From: an uncultured Verrucomicrobiota bacterium
Lineage (GTDB): Bacteria; Verrucomicrobiota; Verrucomicrobiia; Limisphaerales; CAIQOK01
Assembly (NCBI GenBank): GCA_903873415.1
Contig: CAIQOK010000021.1
Coordinates: forward strand, 88,764-152,763
DNA length: 64,000 nucleotides
Reading direction: 5' to 3'
Notes under the pieces: generated by a model
What the model was told of the DNA's origin: nothing
The model's input: only the letters and a program-made list of their open reading frames with translations
Database searches by the model: none
Program-made: the position numbers and the translations under genes
In this document: in pieces, positions 26,527 to 35,351 of the stretch
Position numbering within the stretch: the first letter of the stretch is position 1
How the letters are laid out: each line of letters starts with the position of its first letter

Positions 26527-27690
26527 CTAATCGAGCACCTTGATGGGCTCATAAAAGGTGTTTCGCTGAACCGGCGTGCGGCCCGCTTCCCGGATCGCCT
26601 TGATCATATCTGATTCCGTCTGCAACTGGGGCGATGTCGCTCCAGCCATGTGAAAGATGTGTTCCTCGAGGATTGTTCCGTGGAGATCGTCCGCTCCGTA
26701 GCTCAAGGCGATTTGCGCCAGTTTCATTCCCAGCCCGACCCAGTAGGCGGTGATGTGATCGAAGTTATCGAGATAGATTCGACTTGCCGCGAGAGTCCGG
26801 AGGGAATCAAATCCGGTGGGCGGCGCCTTGACTGGGATTTCATTGTTCTCGGGTTGATAGGGCAGCGCAACGAATCCCACGAAACCGCGAGTCTCGTCCT
26901 GCAATGCCCGGAGCTGCCGCAAATGGTCAACGCGGTCGGCGGGTTTCTCCACGTGCCCGTAGAGCATGGTGCACGTGCTGCGCCCCCCGAGCCGGTGCCA
27001 GACACGATGGACATCGAGATATTCTTCGGCTGATTCTTTGCCTTTGGCGATGGCACTGCGGACTGCGGGCTGAAAAATCTCAGCTCCGCCGCCGGTCAGC
27101 GATTCAAGCCCCGCGTTTTTGAGTTCGATCAACGTCTGTTCAACGGTTTTTTTCGCGAGCCAGGCAAGGTGCAGGATTTCAATCGCGGTGAAACACTTCA
27201 GATGCAGACGCGCGGTGGGATGCCTTGGGTCGTGCGCGCCGCCCGGCGGGCACGGTTCTGCCCGCCCTGCCACTCCATCGTTCAGCGCGCTCAAGGATTT
27301 CAACATGTCCACATAGTGGCTGAACGGCAGCGATGGATGCAGTCCTCCAACGATGTGCAGTTCCGTGATGCCCAGCTTAAGTGCCTCGCGCGCCTTCTCG
27401 ACCATTTGCGGGATCGTTAGCTCGAAGCCGTCGGCATCGCGTTTCTTGCGGGAAAAGGAGCAGAACTGGCAGCTTAAAATGCAGTAGTTCGAGTAATTGA
27501 GGTAGCGGTTGAGGATGAAGCTGGCGCGGTTGCCGACTTTCTTCTCCCGCGCCAGATCCGCAATGGCACCCAACGCATTGAGGTCCTTGGATTCAAACAA
27601 TCGCAGCGCGTCGGCCTCGGAAACACGTTGCCCCGCCGCGACCTTGTCGTAGAGGTCCCCCAGTCCGCTGCGTTGGACGAAAAAGTTCAT
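26527..27690 (-). CDS. mqnE: Aminofutalosine synthase MqnE
   Basis: This 387-residue radical SAM enzyme has the cluster motif CILSCQFC (CxxxCxxC) near residue 70 and family blocks ITELHIVGGLHPSLPF, LESLTGGGAEIF and RSTCTMLYGH. It makes aminofutalosine in the futalosine route to menaquinone. The frame opens from a TTG at 27738, but the ATG at 27690 (MNFFVQRSGLGDLYDKV) with GGCGGG just before it is the better start. Between MLKSLSALN and RLHLKCFTA it carries ~20 extra residues (about 135-155) encoded by a GC-rich palindrome. ubiA and ubiX follow the same strand upstream. Confidence 0.92.
   Translation of the reverse strand: MNFFVQRSGLGDLYDKVAAGQRVSEADALRLFESKDLNALGAIADLAREKKVGNRASFILNRYLNYSNYCILSCQFCSFSRKKRDADGFELTIPQMVEKAREALKLGITELHIVGGLHPSLPFSHYVDMLKSLSALNDGVAGRAEPCPPGGAHDPRHPTARLHLKCFTAIEILHLAWLAKKTVEQTLIELKNAGLESLTGGGAEIFQPAVRSAIAKGKESAEEYLDVHRVWHRLGGRSTCTMLYGHVEKPADRVDHLRQLRALQDETRGFVGFVALPYQPENNEIPVKAPPTGFDSLRTLAASRIYLDNFDHITAYWVGLGMKLAQIALSYGADDLHGTILEEHIFHMAGATSPQLQTESDMIKAIREAGRTPVQRNTFYEPIKVLD
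27245..27268 (-). repeat. Palindromic repeat element inside mqnE
   Basis: A perfect 8-bp inverted repeat, GGCGGGCA and TGCCCGCC, is separated by 6 bases. On the coding strand the 24-base core matches the intergenic core at 6817-6840 at 18 of 24 positions, with paired changes in the two arms. It coincides with the extra ~20 residues of MqnE, in frame and without a stop codon. Confidence 0.6.
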
Positions 27691-27882
27691 CCCGCCCAGT
27701 AAACCAGCTTTTCGGGACCAAGGCAAATGGACGGACAAAAACCTCAGCCCTCACATTAATTACAGCGGGGAGCTCTTTTCAGTCACGGGATAAAGCACGC
27801 ATGTTCGGCGCAACCCCCCAATTCTTGCCGAAAGTCCGTCACGCTTGCACCCGGCACCGCATCGTTGCCTGGAGGGGCTCTG

Positions 27883-28776
27883 CTACCGCATCCGGAACCA
27901 GGGGAAAACCACCTCTGCCGCGGTCACACCCAGAAAGACCATGCTGACCACCGCATTGAGACGGAAGAAGGCGACGTTGATCCAGTCCAGGCTGCGCCGG
28001 CGCGCGATCCAGTGCTCCATCACCAGGCATCCCAGAATCAGTCCCCAGCCGATGAGGTAAGCGATTCTAAACCGGCAGAGGACTCCAAAGGCGAGCAGCA
28101 GTCCGCACATGGCCAGATGTGCCAGGAACGCGGCGGCCAGGGCGTTTTTCGGCCCCCAAGCCACCACGAGCGAACGCAGGCCGTTGGCCCGGTCGAACTC
28201 ATAATCCTGCAGGGCATAGATGATGTCGAAGCCCACCAGCCAAAGCACCACGGCAAGGGACAAGACCAGCATTTGCACCCACTCGAGAGGCGACACGCCG
28301 CCACCCTTAACCGCCAGCCAGGCCCCCACCGGGGCCAGGGCGAGAGCAATGCCAAGGAAAAAATGGGTGTAATCCGTAAACCGCTTGGTGAGCGAATAAA
28401 AGCAAACCGCCACCAAGGCGAGTGGGGAAAGATAGAAGCAAAGGGCATTGAGAAAATAGCTGCTCGCGACCAGCCCCGCCGCGCAGACCGAGCAAAGAAT
28501 CCAAGCCTGGGCGAGTGAAACCTGCCCGGCGGGCAGGTGGCGAGCGGCGGTGCGCGGGTTCAACGCGTCAAACTGCCGGTCGGCAATACGGTTGAATGAC
28601 ATTGCACAGGTCCGCGCGCAAACCATGGCCGTCAGGATCAGCCCGAAGGTTTTCCATCCCGGCCACCCGCGATTCTCGCGCGCCGCCACCAGCATCGCCG
28701 CCAGCGCAAAGGGCAGGGCGAAAACAGTGTGGGAGAAACGCACGAACGAGAGCCATTTACTGAGGGTGGAAAACAT
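27883..28776 (-). CDS. UbiA-family prenyltransferase (MqnP/UbiA type)
   Basis: This 297-residue membrane protein has the two Asp-rich motifs of the family. The first is NRIADRQFD near residue 60; the second is DYEFDRANG near residue 190. About eight hydrophobic segments surround them. It would attach a polyprenyl chain to an aromatic quinone precursor. Given mqnE and ubiX alongside, the futalosine menaquinone route (MqnP-like step) is the best reading. The frame opens from a TTG at 28809, but the ATG at 28776 (MFSTLSKWLSF) matches family N-termini better. It lies 66 bp after ubiX on the same strand. Confidence 0.85.
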   Translation of the reverse strand: MFSTLSKWLSFVRFSHTVFALPFALAAMLVAARENRGWPGWKTFGLILTAMVCARTCAMSFNRIADRQFDALNPRTAARHLPAGQVSLAQAWILCSVCAAGLVASSYFLNALCFYLSPLALVAVCFYSLTKRFTDYTHFFLGIALALAPVGAWLAVKGGGVSPLEWVQMLVLSLAVVLWLVGFDIIYALQDYEFDRANGLRSLVVAWGPKNALAAAFLAHLAMCGLLLAFGVLCRFRIAYLIGWGLILGCLVMEHWIARRRSLDWINVAFFRLNAVVSMVFLGVTAAEVVFPWFRMR

Positions 28777-28841
28777 GGGGGGGGAGTTGCTTGAAGCAGA
28801 GTTGTGCAACGGCGGCGACGAGGGTTCCGAGTCCGCGCGCT

Positions 28842-29399
28842 TTATTCCTTTTCCTCAGCCCAGCGGGGGGCGAGCCGGTTTGGGATCCCGAGATGATCGA
28901 GCACCCGCGCCACCACTGTGTCCACCACCTCCACGACGGACTTGGGGTTCATATACAAACTGGGATTGGCGGGCAGGATGGTGGCGCCCGCGAGCAAGAG
29001 CAGCTCCATGTTCTTGACGTGGAGCAGACTGAAGGGCGTTTCGCGTGGCACGAGGATGAGCTTCCGCTTTTCTTTCAGTGCCACATCCGCGGCCCGCAGC
29101 AGGACATCCTCGCTGAAGCCGTGGGCGATCCGGCCCATCGTTCCCATGGTGCAGGGGATCACCACCATGGCATCGGGCGGGTTGGAGCCGCTGGCAAAGG
29201 GGGCGTTCATGCTCTTCAGGCTGTGCGTCTGCACGCCCTCGGGCAGGCGTAGTCCTCCGGGCAACTCCTCCGCGATCACTTGGTGGGCGTAATTGCTGAG
29301 CACGACGTGGATCTCATGCTGGAGCGGGTCCAGATTGTCGAGCAGCCGTTGGGCGTAAAGCGCGCCGGTGGCGCCGGTGATGGCGACGAGAATTTTCAA
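28842..29399 (-). CDS. ubiX: UbiX-family flavin prenyltransferase
   Basis: This 185-residue protein opens with VAITGATGALYAQRLL, the FMN-binding start of UbiX/PAD1. It also has PCTMGTMGRIAHGFS and KLILVPRETP, typical of the family. UbiX makes the prenylated flavin used by UbiD-type decarboxylases. In futalosine-route organisms a UbiD-like enzyme acts on the quinone precursor, and none is visible here. The start is a TTG at 29399; no in-frame ATG precedes MKILVAITG within reach. It is first in the ubiX-ubiA-mqnE order and divergent from the amidase gene. Confidence 0.9.
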   Translation of the reverse strand: MKILVAITGATGALYAQRLLDNLDPLQHEIHVVLSNYAHQVIAEELPGGLRLPEGVQTHSLKSMNAPFASGSNPPDAMVVIPCTMGTMGRIAHGFSEDVLLRAADVALKEKRKLILVPRETPFSLLHVKNMELLLLAGATILPANPSLYMNPKSVVEVVDTVVARVLDHLGIPNRLAPRWAEEKE

Positions 29400-29499
29400 G
29401 CGATTGAAATATGGCGTTGCGTGCTCCGTGGATCAAGCTGCTTCGGCCGCAAACAGGGAAACGGCTTGAGTCGGGCCCGCACTTCCACACAATGGACTG

Positions 29500-30642
29500 G
29501 TGTTCAAGTCTGGTAAGATATGGTTCGGCGCGCTTGTTTTTCTCGCAGGCTGCACGACGCCTGTTCATCGCCCCACCCAGCCAGGCAATTGGAGCGATGT
29601 GCCACCACTGACCGAGCCCCCCCCATTCGTGGCACCCGTTGTTCCCGCCCCGCCTGCGCTCACTAAAGAGCCTTCTGTTTCTCCGCCCGTCCTCCACACC
29701 AATGCCCCTGTGGACCTCTGGGTTCCGCTGCGTCGTTGGGCGGCGGAGACCGGGGCGGGTACGTTGCGTTGCGTTGCCCCACCGCCCTCGCCTGCTTTCG
29801 CGCTGGTCAACACCAACGGGGATTTTGTCTTTCGCGTGCACACCCGAGTGGCCAACTGGAACGGACTGGATCTCCAACTGGGTTTCGCTCCGCAGTGGAC
29901 CAACGGGCAGATCTACGTGCACAGCCTGGATTTGAGGAAAAATGTCGATCCCCTCATCAATCCTTCCCTCCGGCCTGTTGCCAGTCATCGCATCATCGTT
30001 CTTGACCCCGGACACGGGGGGATTAGCGCCGGGACGCCCAGTGTTTTGGGGCGCGGTCATGAGAAGGATTACACGCTGGACTGGGCCTTTAGGCTCTCCG
30101 AACTGCTTGCGGCGCAGGGCTGGCAGGTGTTTCTGACCCGCACCAATGACTGCGGTATAAGCCTGTCCAACAGGGTGGCCTTTGCCGAGGCGCACCGCGC
30201 GGACCTGTTCCTGAGCCTGCATTTCAATTCAGCGGCACCGGACCGCACCCAGGCGGGATTGGAGACCTATTGCCTGACGCCAAGGGGCATGCCCTCCAAT
30301 CTGTTGCGCACCGCCGAGGACGATGCCAGCCTGAGCTTCATCAACAACCAGTTTGATGCGGCCAATCTCCAACTGGCCGCACAATTGCACCGCTCCCTGC
30401 TGCGGATCAACGGCCAGCATGACCGGGGGGTGCGGCACGCGCGTTTTCTGGGCGTCCTGCGCGGGCAAAACCGCCCGGCTGTGCTTATCGAAGGAGGCTA
30501 CTTATCCAATCCTTATGAGGCGCGGCGCATTGCCGACCCTGCCTACCGGCAGCTTCTTGCTCAAGCTGTGGCCGAAGCGCTGCCCGCCCCGGGGCTGGAA
30601 TCCGGCCCGTTAAAACTCCTGAAAGAACCTATTTCGCATTGA
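29500..30642 (+). CDS. N-acetylmuramoyl-L-alanine amidase, lipoprotein (Amidase_3)
   Basis: This 380-residue protein starts at a GTG at 29500. A short signal ends in the lipobox LAGC (residues ~15-18), so it should be lipid-anchored. A Pro-rich linker and a ~90-residue region of unknown fold follow. The catalytic Amidase_3 domain occupies residues ~165-370. Zinc-binding and catalytic features are visible: the His of DPGHGG, the Glu of EKDYTLDWA, the His of LHFNS and the Glu of LIEGGYLSN. It cleaves the amide between the glycan and peptide of peptidoglycan, probably in cell separation or remodelling. Confidence 0.9.
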   Translation: MFKSGKIWFGALVFLAGCTTPVHRPTQPGNWSDVPPLTEPPPFVAPVVPAPPALTKEPSVSPPVLHTNAPVDLWVPLRRWAAETGAGTLRCVAPPPSPAFALVNTNGDFVFRVHTRVANWNGLDLQLGFAPQWTNGQIYVHSLDLRKNVDPLINPSLRPVASHRIIVLDPGHGGISAGTPSVLGRGHEKDYTLDWAFRLSELLAAQGWQVFLTRTNDCGISLSNRVAFAEAHRADLFLSLHFNSAAPDRTQAGLETYCLTPRGMPSNLLRTAEDDASLSFINNQFDAANLQLAAQLHRSLLRINGQHDRGVRHARFLGVLRGQNRPAVLIEGGYLSNPYEARRIADPAYRQLLAQAVAEALPAPGLESGPLKLLKEPISH

Positions 30643-30787
30643 GATCCCGCACCCTCATGATTTTCCCCGTTCACCGCAGTTCCGCACGGATTGAGCCTTT
30701 GGCAAAGGGGTTGGCAGCCCCCGGAAACTTCCAGCAGCTGCCCGTTGGCAGGCGGGTTGAATCGGGAATCCGGATTGGAAACTTCCA

Positions 30788-31774
30788 ATGACTATTCCAC
30801 CTCCGACTTCCGGCTCGCGGCCGATTCTCGTTTCCGGCGGCGCCGGGTTCATAGGCTCGCACTTGGTGGAACATCTTCTGACCGCCGGGCATTCCGTGGT
30901 GGTGGTGGACGACCTCTCCACGGGCAGCTTGGAAAATCTCCGGCAGGTGGCTACTCATCCGCGGCTTCGAATTATTTGCTCCACCCTCTCGGCCTGCCCT
31001 GAATTGCCGGAATTGGCCGCGACCGCCGGGTTCGTTTTTCATCTCGCCGCCACCGTCGGCGTGGAACTGGTTGTCAAATCGGCGCTTCAAGTGCTGGAGT
31101 CCAGCTTTCATGAAACCCAGGTCTTGCTGCGCGCCGTCGCTCAAGGAAGCGCCGCTCTGCTGTTCACTTCCAGCTCGGAGGTCTACGGCAAAAGTGACAA
31201 GCCTGCATTCCTGGAAACGGATGACCTGCTGATCGGCCCCCCAAGTCAGGCGCGCTGGAGTTATGCCTGCGCAAAACTCACCGACGAGTTTCTGGCGCTG
31301 GCCTATGCGCGGGAGAAAAACCTGCCTGTCACCATCGTCCGCCTTTTCAACACCGTCGGTCCCCGCCAGACCGGCCGCTATGGGATGGTGCTTCCGCGTT
31401 TCATTGACGCTGCAAAAAGAAATCAAACCCTGAAAGTGTTTGGGGACGGTCGCCAAACCCGCTGTTTCTGCTACGTGGCCGACGTGGTGGCGGCGCTGGC
31501 AGGGTTGCAGCAGTCCGGAGTGGCACGGGGGGGGATTTTCAACATCGGCGGCACCGAGGAGATTTCGATGTTTGATCTTGCCCGCGAGGTGATAGCCACA
31601 TTGAACTCCAGTTCCCGGATAGAACTGCTGCCCTACTCCGAGGCCTACGCGCCGGGTTTTGATGACATGCGGCGCCGGAAACCGAATGTGGAAAAACTGC
31701 AGGCCACCTTGGGGTTCCGCCCCGCCACAACCCTTCGGGATATCATTCTGCTCACGGCGGCCAGCAGCCCGTGA
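30788..31774 (+). CDS. NAD-dependent nucleotide-sugar epimerase/dehydratase (extended SDR)
   Basis: This 328-residue extended short-chain dehydrogenase has the NAD motif GGAGFIGSH at residues ~17-25. The acidic strand end VVVDDLSTG and the catalytic Ser/Tyr/Lys set (FTSSSEVYGK; YACAK) are present. The later block RLFNTVGPRQTGRYG is typical of UDP-glucose 4-epimerase-like and UDP-glucuronate decarboxylase-like enzymes. It probably supplies a sugar nucleotide for envelope polysaccharide; the substrate cannot be read off. A terminator hairpin at 31807-31835 follows. It stands 145 bp after the amidase gene. Confidence 0.88.
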   Translation: MTIPPPTSGSRPILVSGGAGFIGSHLVEHLLTAGHSVVVVDDLSTGSLENLRQVATHPRLRIICSTLSACPELPELAATAGFVFHLAATVGVELVVKSALQVLESSFHETQVLLRAVAQGSAALLFTSSSEVYGKSDKPAFLETDDLLIGPPSQARWSYACAKLTDEFLALAYAREKNLPVTIVRLFNTVGPRQTGRYGMVLPRFIDAAKRNQTLKVFGDGRQTRCFCYVADVVAALAGLQQSGVARGGIFNIGGTEEISMFDLAREVIATLNSSSRIELLPYSEAYAPGFDDMRRRKPNVEKLQATLGFRPATTLRDIILLTAASSP

Positions 31775-31806
31775 GACAGCCGTTCCTCTGGCATCGATTT
31801 AAAAAG

Positions 31807-31835
31807 AAAGGGCGCTCTTGCGAGCGCCCTTTTGT
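31807..31835. terminator. Rho-independent terminator, probably bidirectional
   Basis: The hairpin has arms AAAGGGCGCTC and GAGCGCCCTTT with loop TTGC. A T-run follows on the plus strand and an A-rich stretch precedes it. It lies between the convergent epimerase and pseudopilin genes and can serve both. Confidence 0.88.
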
Positions 31836-31859
31836 TAAGTCCAGGATTGGGGCCCCTGA

Positions 31860-32693
31860 TTAGGGGAACTGGAGGCGGTTGATGCCGGAGGGCATGGCGC
31901 CGGTGGCGGAATGCAAGGTGTCTGCCGTGTTGGCCAAGGCCGTCCGGAAGCCCGCAGTGGTGTAGGCTTGCACGCTGCCGTCGGCCAGCAGCACATTGCC
32001 CTGCTTGCTGTGCCCGTTATCCATGTAGCCCAAGGAAGCCAGAGTGGCGGCGGAATTGGTTCCAGCCGGCACGTAGCCCGGTCCCGCATACGGGGTGCCC
32101 AGCTGTGAGGAGGAGTAGCAGGTGGTTGCCACCGAAACGTTGGGCAGAGTCGCGCCCATGTTGTGGTCGCCAGCCATCAGCATTTGGGGATTGATGTCCG
32201 TGGCGTCAACACCGATGAAATAGCTGCTGTTCAAATCGTTTTTGAAACCGATAGTCGAACCGGAATCCGGACCCCAGACCGAGGCTTGGCCGCGGCCAGT
32301 GCTGTCAAATTCCGAGGGGCAGGCCAGGATTTTCGGGGTGTTCAGCTCGTTGGACATGCAGAGGAACATGTAGAAAACGCCCTTGATGGCCGTGGCACTG
32401 CCCACGTTGTTGGCGAAGGTCGTCGCCGATGTTGCCGCGCGGCCGACCGCCTCGGCGGCACCGCCGCTGGCCCACGGCACGGCCATCGGGAAACGATCGC
32501 CGTTGTCACCTTCCCAAATGCGGAAGGCAAGGCCCACCTGCTTGAGGCCGTTGGTGCAGGAGATGCGCTGGGCGCGGGCTTTGGCCTTGGCAAGGGCGGG
32601 TAAAAGCATGGCGGCGAGAATCGCGATGATCGCGATAACCACCAAGAGTTCGATCAGGGTGAAAGCCCGGATTTTATTTGTAAGCTTTTTCAT
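31860..32693 (-). CDS. Prepilin-type protein (type II pseudopilin/DUF1559-like)
   Basis: This 277-residue protein has a short basic leader and the prepilin cleavage and helix motif [20 protein letters not shown]. The C-terminal motif [14 protein letters not shown] matches the H-x9-DG pattern of a large Verrucomicrobiota/Planctomycetota pseudopilin group. The globular part contains only two or three Cys. Such proteins are processed by a prepilin peptidase and built into a pilus-like fibre or secretion pseudopilus; their individual roles are unknown. No pilus assembly gene is nearby. It has its own likely promoter at 32750-32779 and ends at the shared terminator. Confidence 0.88.
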   Translation of the reverse strand: MKKLTNKIRAFTLIELLVVIAIIAILAAMLLPALAKAKARAQRISCTNGLKQVGLAFRIWEGDNGDRFPMAVPWASGGAAEAVGRAATSATTFANNVGSATAIKGVFYMFLCMSNELNTPKILACPSEFDSTGRGQASVWGPDSGSTIGFKNDLNSSYFIGVDATDINPQMLMAGDHNMGATLPNVSVATTCYSSSQLGTPYAGPGYVPAGTNSAATLASLGYMDNGHSKQGNVLLADGSVQAYTTAGFRTALANTADTLHSATGAMPSGINRLQFP

Positions 32694-33274
32694 TGATTTT
32701 AATTTTATCGGTTTACTGGTTTTGCTGATTGTTCGGGTTACAGGTGCGCAAGCTAGCTACTAGCTCCGCAGTCTGTCAAACCGATTCACTCAATTTCAAT
32801 AGCAAAGCCGGTGCCATGCACCCGGGAGGGGAAAAGCCTCATAAACCGATGGTTTCGATGGAGTGTTCCAGTCTGGGGTGCGCAGTTTTCACGCTTTCTG
32901 CGTGAGCCTCACGCATCCCCCTGTTTACCAGGCCAGCCGCGAACGGAGGACAAAGCTTGGACGATCGCAAAAAACATCAGTCTGGCTTCGTGCGGCCTAC
33001 GCGAAACCAGACTTTCCAAAGTTTTGTTCAAGTCCACCCAAGCCCGTTCCGGCGCGAGGGGTTTTGTTGAGCCGGACGGATAGATTGCAGCGCCGCCCTT
33101 ATGTTTTTTGGAGCGCGGCGACGGTGGTGTGTTTTTCGACCTGAGTCGGCTCGCGGGCCGGGGGCGGGCCTGATGGAATCCAGCGGTTGCGCCTGCCGGC
33201 CTGCCTGGCGCTTCGGGCAAAACCACCAAGCCCGGATCCGGTGTGGCCGGCTGGGGGTTCGAGGGAATCCCCGC
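32694..33274. other. Gene-free interval, pseudopilin upstream region
   Basis: This is 581 bp without a convincing gene. The candidate pseudopilin promoter is at 32750-32779. Around 33100-33170 there is GC-rich sequence (TTTTTTGGAGCGCGGCGACG) of the kind seen in dispersed verrucomicrobial repeats; with only one copy in the window this is not proven. Confidence 0.45.
32750..32779 (-). promoter_or_regulatory. Candidate sigma-70 promoter for the pseudopilin gene
   Basis: On the minus strand a perfect TTGACA (32779-32774) is followed after 18 bases by TAGCTT (32755-32750), about 57 bases upstream of the ATG at 32693. The -10 keeps only the first two and last bases of the consensus. Confidence 0.45.
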
Positions 33275-33811
33275 TCAACTCCACTTCACCGGCACGGTGA
33301 GTTTTTTTCCGAACCGGTTGTTGTAATGCAGCTCTTTATGCTGAACTCCGTATTCATGGACCAGCTTGGTGATTTTCACATCGTAGCAGCAATACTCGGC
33401 GATTTCGAGCATCCGCCCCTGGCGGAACCACTCGATGGCCTGCAAGCCTTCGGCGGTTTTCTCCACGCCGAAGGTGGCTGTGGCGATGGAGTCGAGCGAA
33501 ACCCGGTGCTTGAGTGTTTCCTGCAGGTCGACCAGCATGTCCAAGGTGGGGAGTTGGCGCAGATCCATCGTGGTGTAGCCGTGCAGCACCTCGTAGTCGA
33601 ATCGCAGGTTGTTGAATCCGACAATCAGATCGGCGCGCTGCAGGTCGGTGAGCAGATCATTGACCTGGGGTTCGCCGTAGATTTTGTAACCGCCGGTGGC
33701 GGTGCTGTAGACCACCCCAAGGCTCATCCGCATCTGACTTATCTTGTCCCAGCCGCCGACTTCCTCGGCGGATTTCTGCGTTTCAAGATCGAAATAAACA
33801 ATGTTTTTCAT
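33275..33811 (-). CDS. RNase H-fold 3'-5' exonuclease-like protein
   Basis: This 178-residue protein opens with NIVYFDLET, the first motif (Asp, Glu) of DEDD-type exonucleases. Later motifs are FNNLRFDYEVL and YCCYDVKIT (Tyr-x3-Asp type), with acidic residues at the expected places. It resembles YprB-like ribonuclease-H-like domains found alone or beside helicases. The frame starts at a TTG at 33829, but the ATG at 33811 gives the family-like start. Activity and substrate are not known. It is divergent from hflX. Confidence 0.72.
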   Translation of the reverse strand: MKNIVYFDLETQKSAEEVGGWDKISQMRMSLGVVYSTATGGYKIYGEPQVNDLLTDLQRADLIVGFNNLRFDYEVLHGYTTMDLRQLPTLDMLVDLQETLKHRVSLDSIATATFGVEKTAEGLQAIEWFRQGRMLEIAEYCCYDVKITKLVHEYGVQHKELHYNNRFGKKLTVPVKWS

Positions 33812-33960
33812 CAATGCTGGCCTGATCAAATTCTAGCCGCGCTGCCTCCGGGCAAAAGAAAAATCGGCGCCGCCCCCGCCCGTAATCCCCCATCCCGGAA
33901 ATTCCATGTTTCCTCCCGGCGCGTTTTATGGCAGGATGGGGCGGTTGATTTTTAACTGAG

Positions 33961-35256
33961 TTGAAAGCGCTGATTGAAAACAGAACGACTAGGACTGAAC
34001 GTGTCTTCCTGGTTGGTGTGGAGTTGAAATCCGGTCTCGCGTCGGCCACCCGCGAATCCTTGGAGGAGCTCGCCGAACTGGCCGCCACGGCCGGGGGCGA
34101 GGTTGTCAGCCAGGGCGTTCAAAAACTCGAGACACCCAACGCTGCCAGCTATATCGGCAAGGGCAAGGCCGGTGAGTTCTCAGACTATTGCAAGGAGCAC
34201 GGGATCGACACGGTTGTTTTCGATGACGAACTCTCCCCCGCGCAGAGCCGCAATCTGGAGAGGATTTTCAACTGCAAGGTTCTCGATCGGACGGCACTCA
34301 TTCTTGACATTTTCGCCCAACGCGCCCGGACGCGGGAAGGCAAGATGCAGATAGAACTGGCGCAATTGCAGCATCTGCTGCCGCGCCTTACGCGGTTCTG
34401 GGGCCATTTGTCCCGGCAAAAGGGCGGTATCGGCATGCGCGGCGGCGAGGGCGAGTCGCAGTTGGAGGTGGATCGACGCAAGACTCAGGAACGGATCGAT
34501 AAAATCACCGATGAACTCGATCTGGTGCGCCGTCAGCGTTCCACGCAGCGCCAGGCGCGGCAGCGTCAAAGCTGGCCGATGGCGTCGATCGTGGGCTACA
34601 CCAACGCGGGCAAATCCACTTTGTTGAACCAGTTGACTGGAGCGGGAGTGCTGGCAAAGGATATTTTGTTCGCCACGCTGGATCCAACCACGCGGCGTTT
34701 GCGCCTGCCCACCAACCAAAACGTTCTGCTCACGGATACTGTGGGATTCATCCGCAAGCTGCCCCACGGGCTGGTTGAGGCCTTCAAAGCCACGCTGGAG
34801 GAGGTGGTGCAGGCCGATTTGCTGCTCCATGTCGTCGATGCCAGTCATCCTTTGGCCGAAGAGCAGATTCAATCCGTGGACACCGTGCTCAAGGAGATCG
34901 GTGCGGAAGGCAAGCCGACGATCATGGTGTTCAACAAGATTGACCGCATCGGGAGCGGGGGGCAGGCGCTGGCGCGTTTTCTTGAAAAACATCCCCACGG
35001 GGTTCCTCTCTCGGCCAAGACCGGCGAGGGGGTTGCGGCCTTGCTCTCCGAACTGAGCACCCGGCTGCGCCCCGTGCGCGAACTGGTCGAATTGCGTGTG
35101 CCGCACGGGCAGGCCGCGATCATCGCACGACTGCATGAGGTGGGGCAGGTGGTGGAGCGGAGCTACACGGGTAAGATGGCCCGGCTCACGGCCCGCATCC
35201 CGCCGCATTTTCATCATGAGTTTTCCGGATTCATTGTTGCCGAGTCGTCGACGTGA
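33961..35256 (+). CDS. hflX: GTPase HflX
   Basis: This 431-residue protein has the HflX N-terminal domain (ASYIGKGKAGEF, VVFDDELSPAQSRNLE), a coiled linker (RTREGKMQIELAQLQHLLPR; GGIGMRGGEGESQLE) and a G domain. The G domain has G1 GYTNAGKST, G3 DTVGF and G4 NKID. HflX binds the large ribosomal subunit and can split or rescue stalled ribosomes. The start is a TTG at 33961; an in-frame stop lies just upstream at 33946 and there is no earlier ATG. The next gene, a LysR regulator, begins 95 bp later. Confidence 0.95.
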   Translation: MKALIENRTTRTERVFLVGVELKSGLASATRESLEELAELAATAGGEVVSQGVQKLETPNAASYIGKGKAGEFSDYCKEHGIDTVVFDDELSPAQSRNLERIFNCKVLDRTALILDIFAQRARTREGKMQIELAQLQHLLPRLTRFWGHLSRQKGGIGMRGGEGESQLEVDRRKTQERIDKITDELDLVRRQRSTQRQARQRQSWPMASIVGYTNAGKSTLLNQLTGAGVLAKDILFATLDPTTRRLRLPTNQNVLLTDTVGFIRKLPHGLVEAFKATLEEVVQADLLLHVVDASHPLAEEQIQSVDTVLKEIGAEGKPTIMVFNKIDRIGSGGQALARFLEKHPHGVPLSAKTGEGVAALLSELSTRLRPVRELVELRVPHGQAAIIARLHEVGQVVERSYTGKMARLTARIPPHFHHEFSGFIVAESST

Positions 35257-35351
35257 GTCCGTTGCCCGGGTTCAGGCTTTCTATGAAAAACTTGTCAACC
35301 CTCGGTGTTTTGCCGCGACAATTTGTCTGCAGCAGTCCGGTTGCTAAATAA

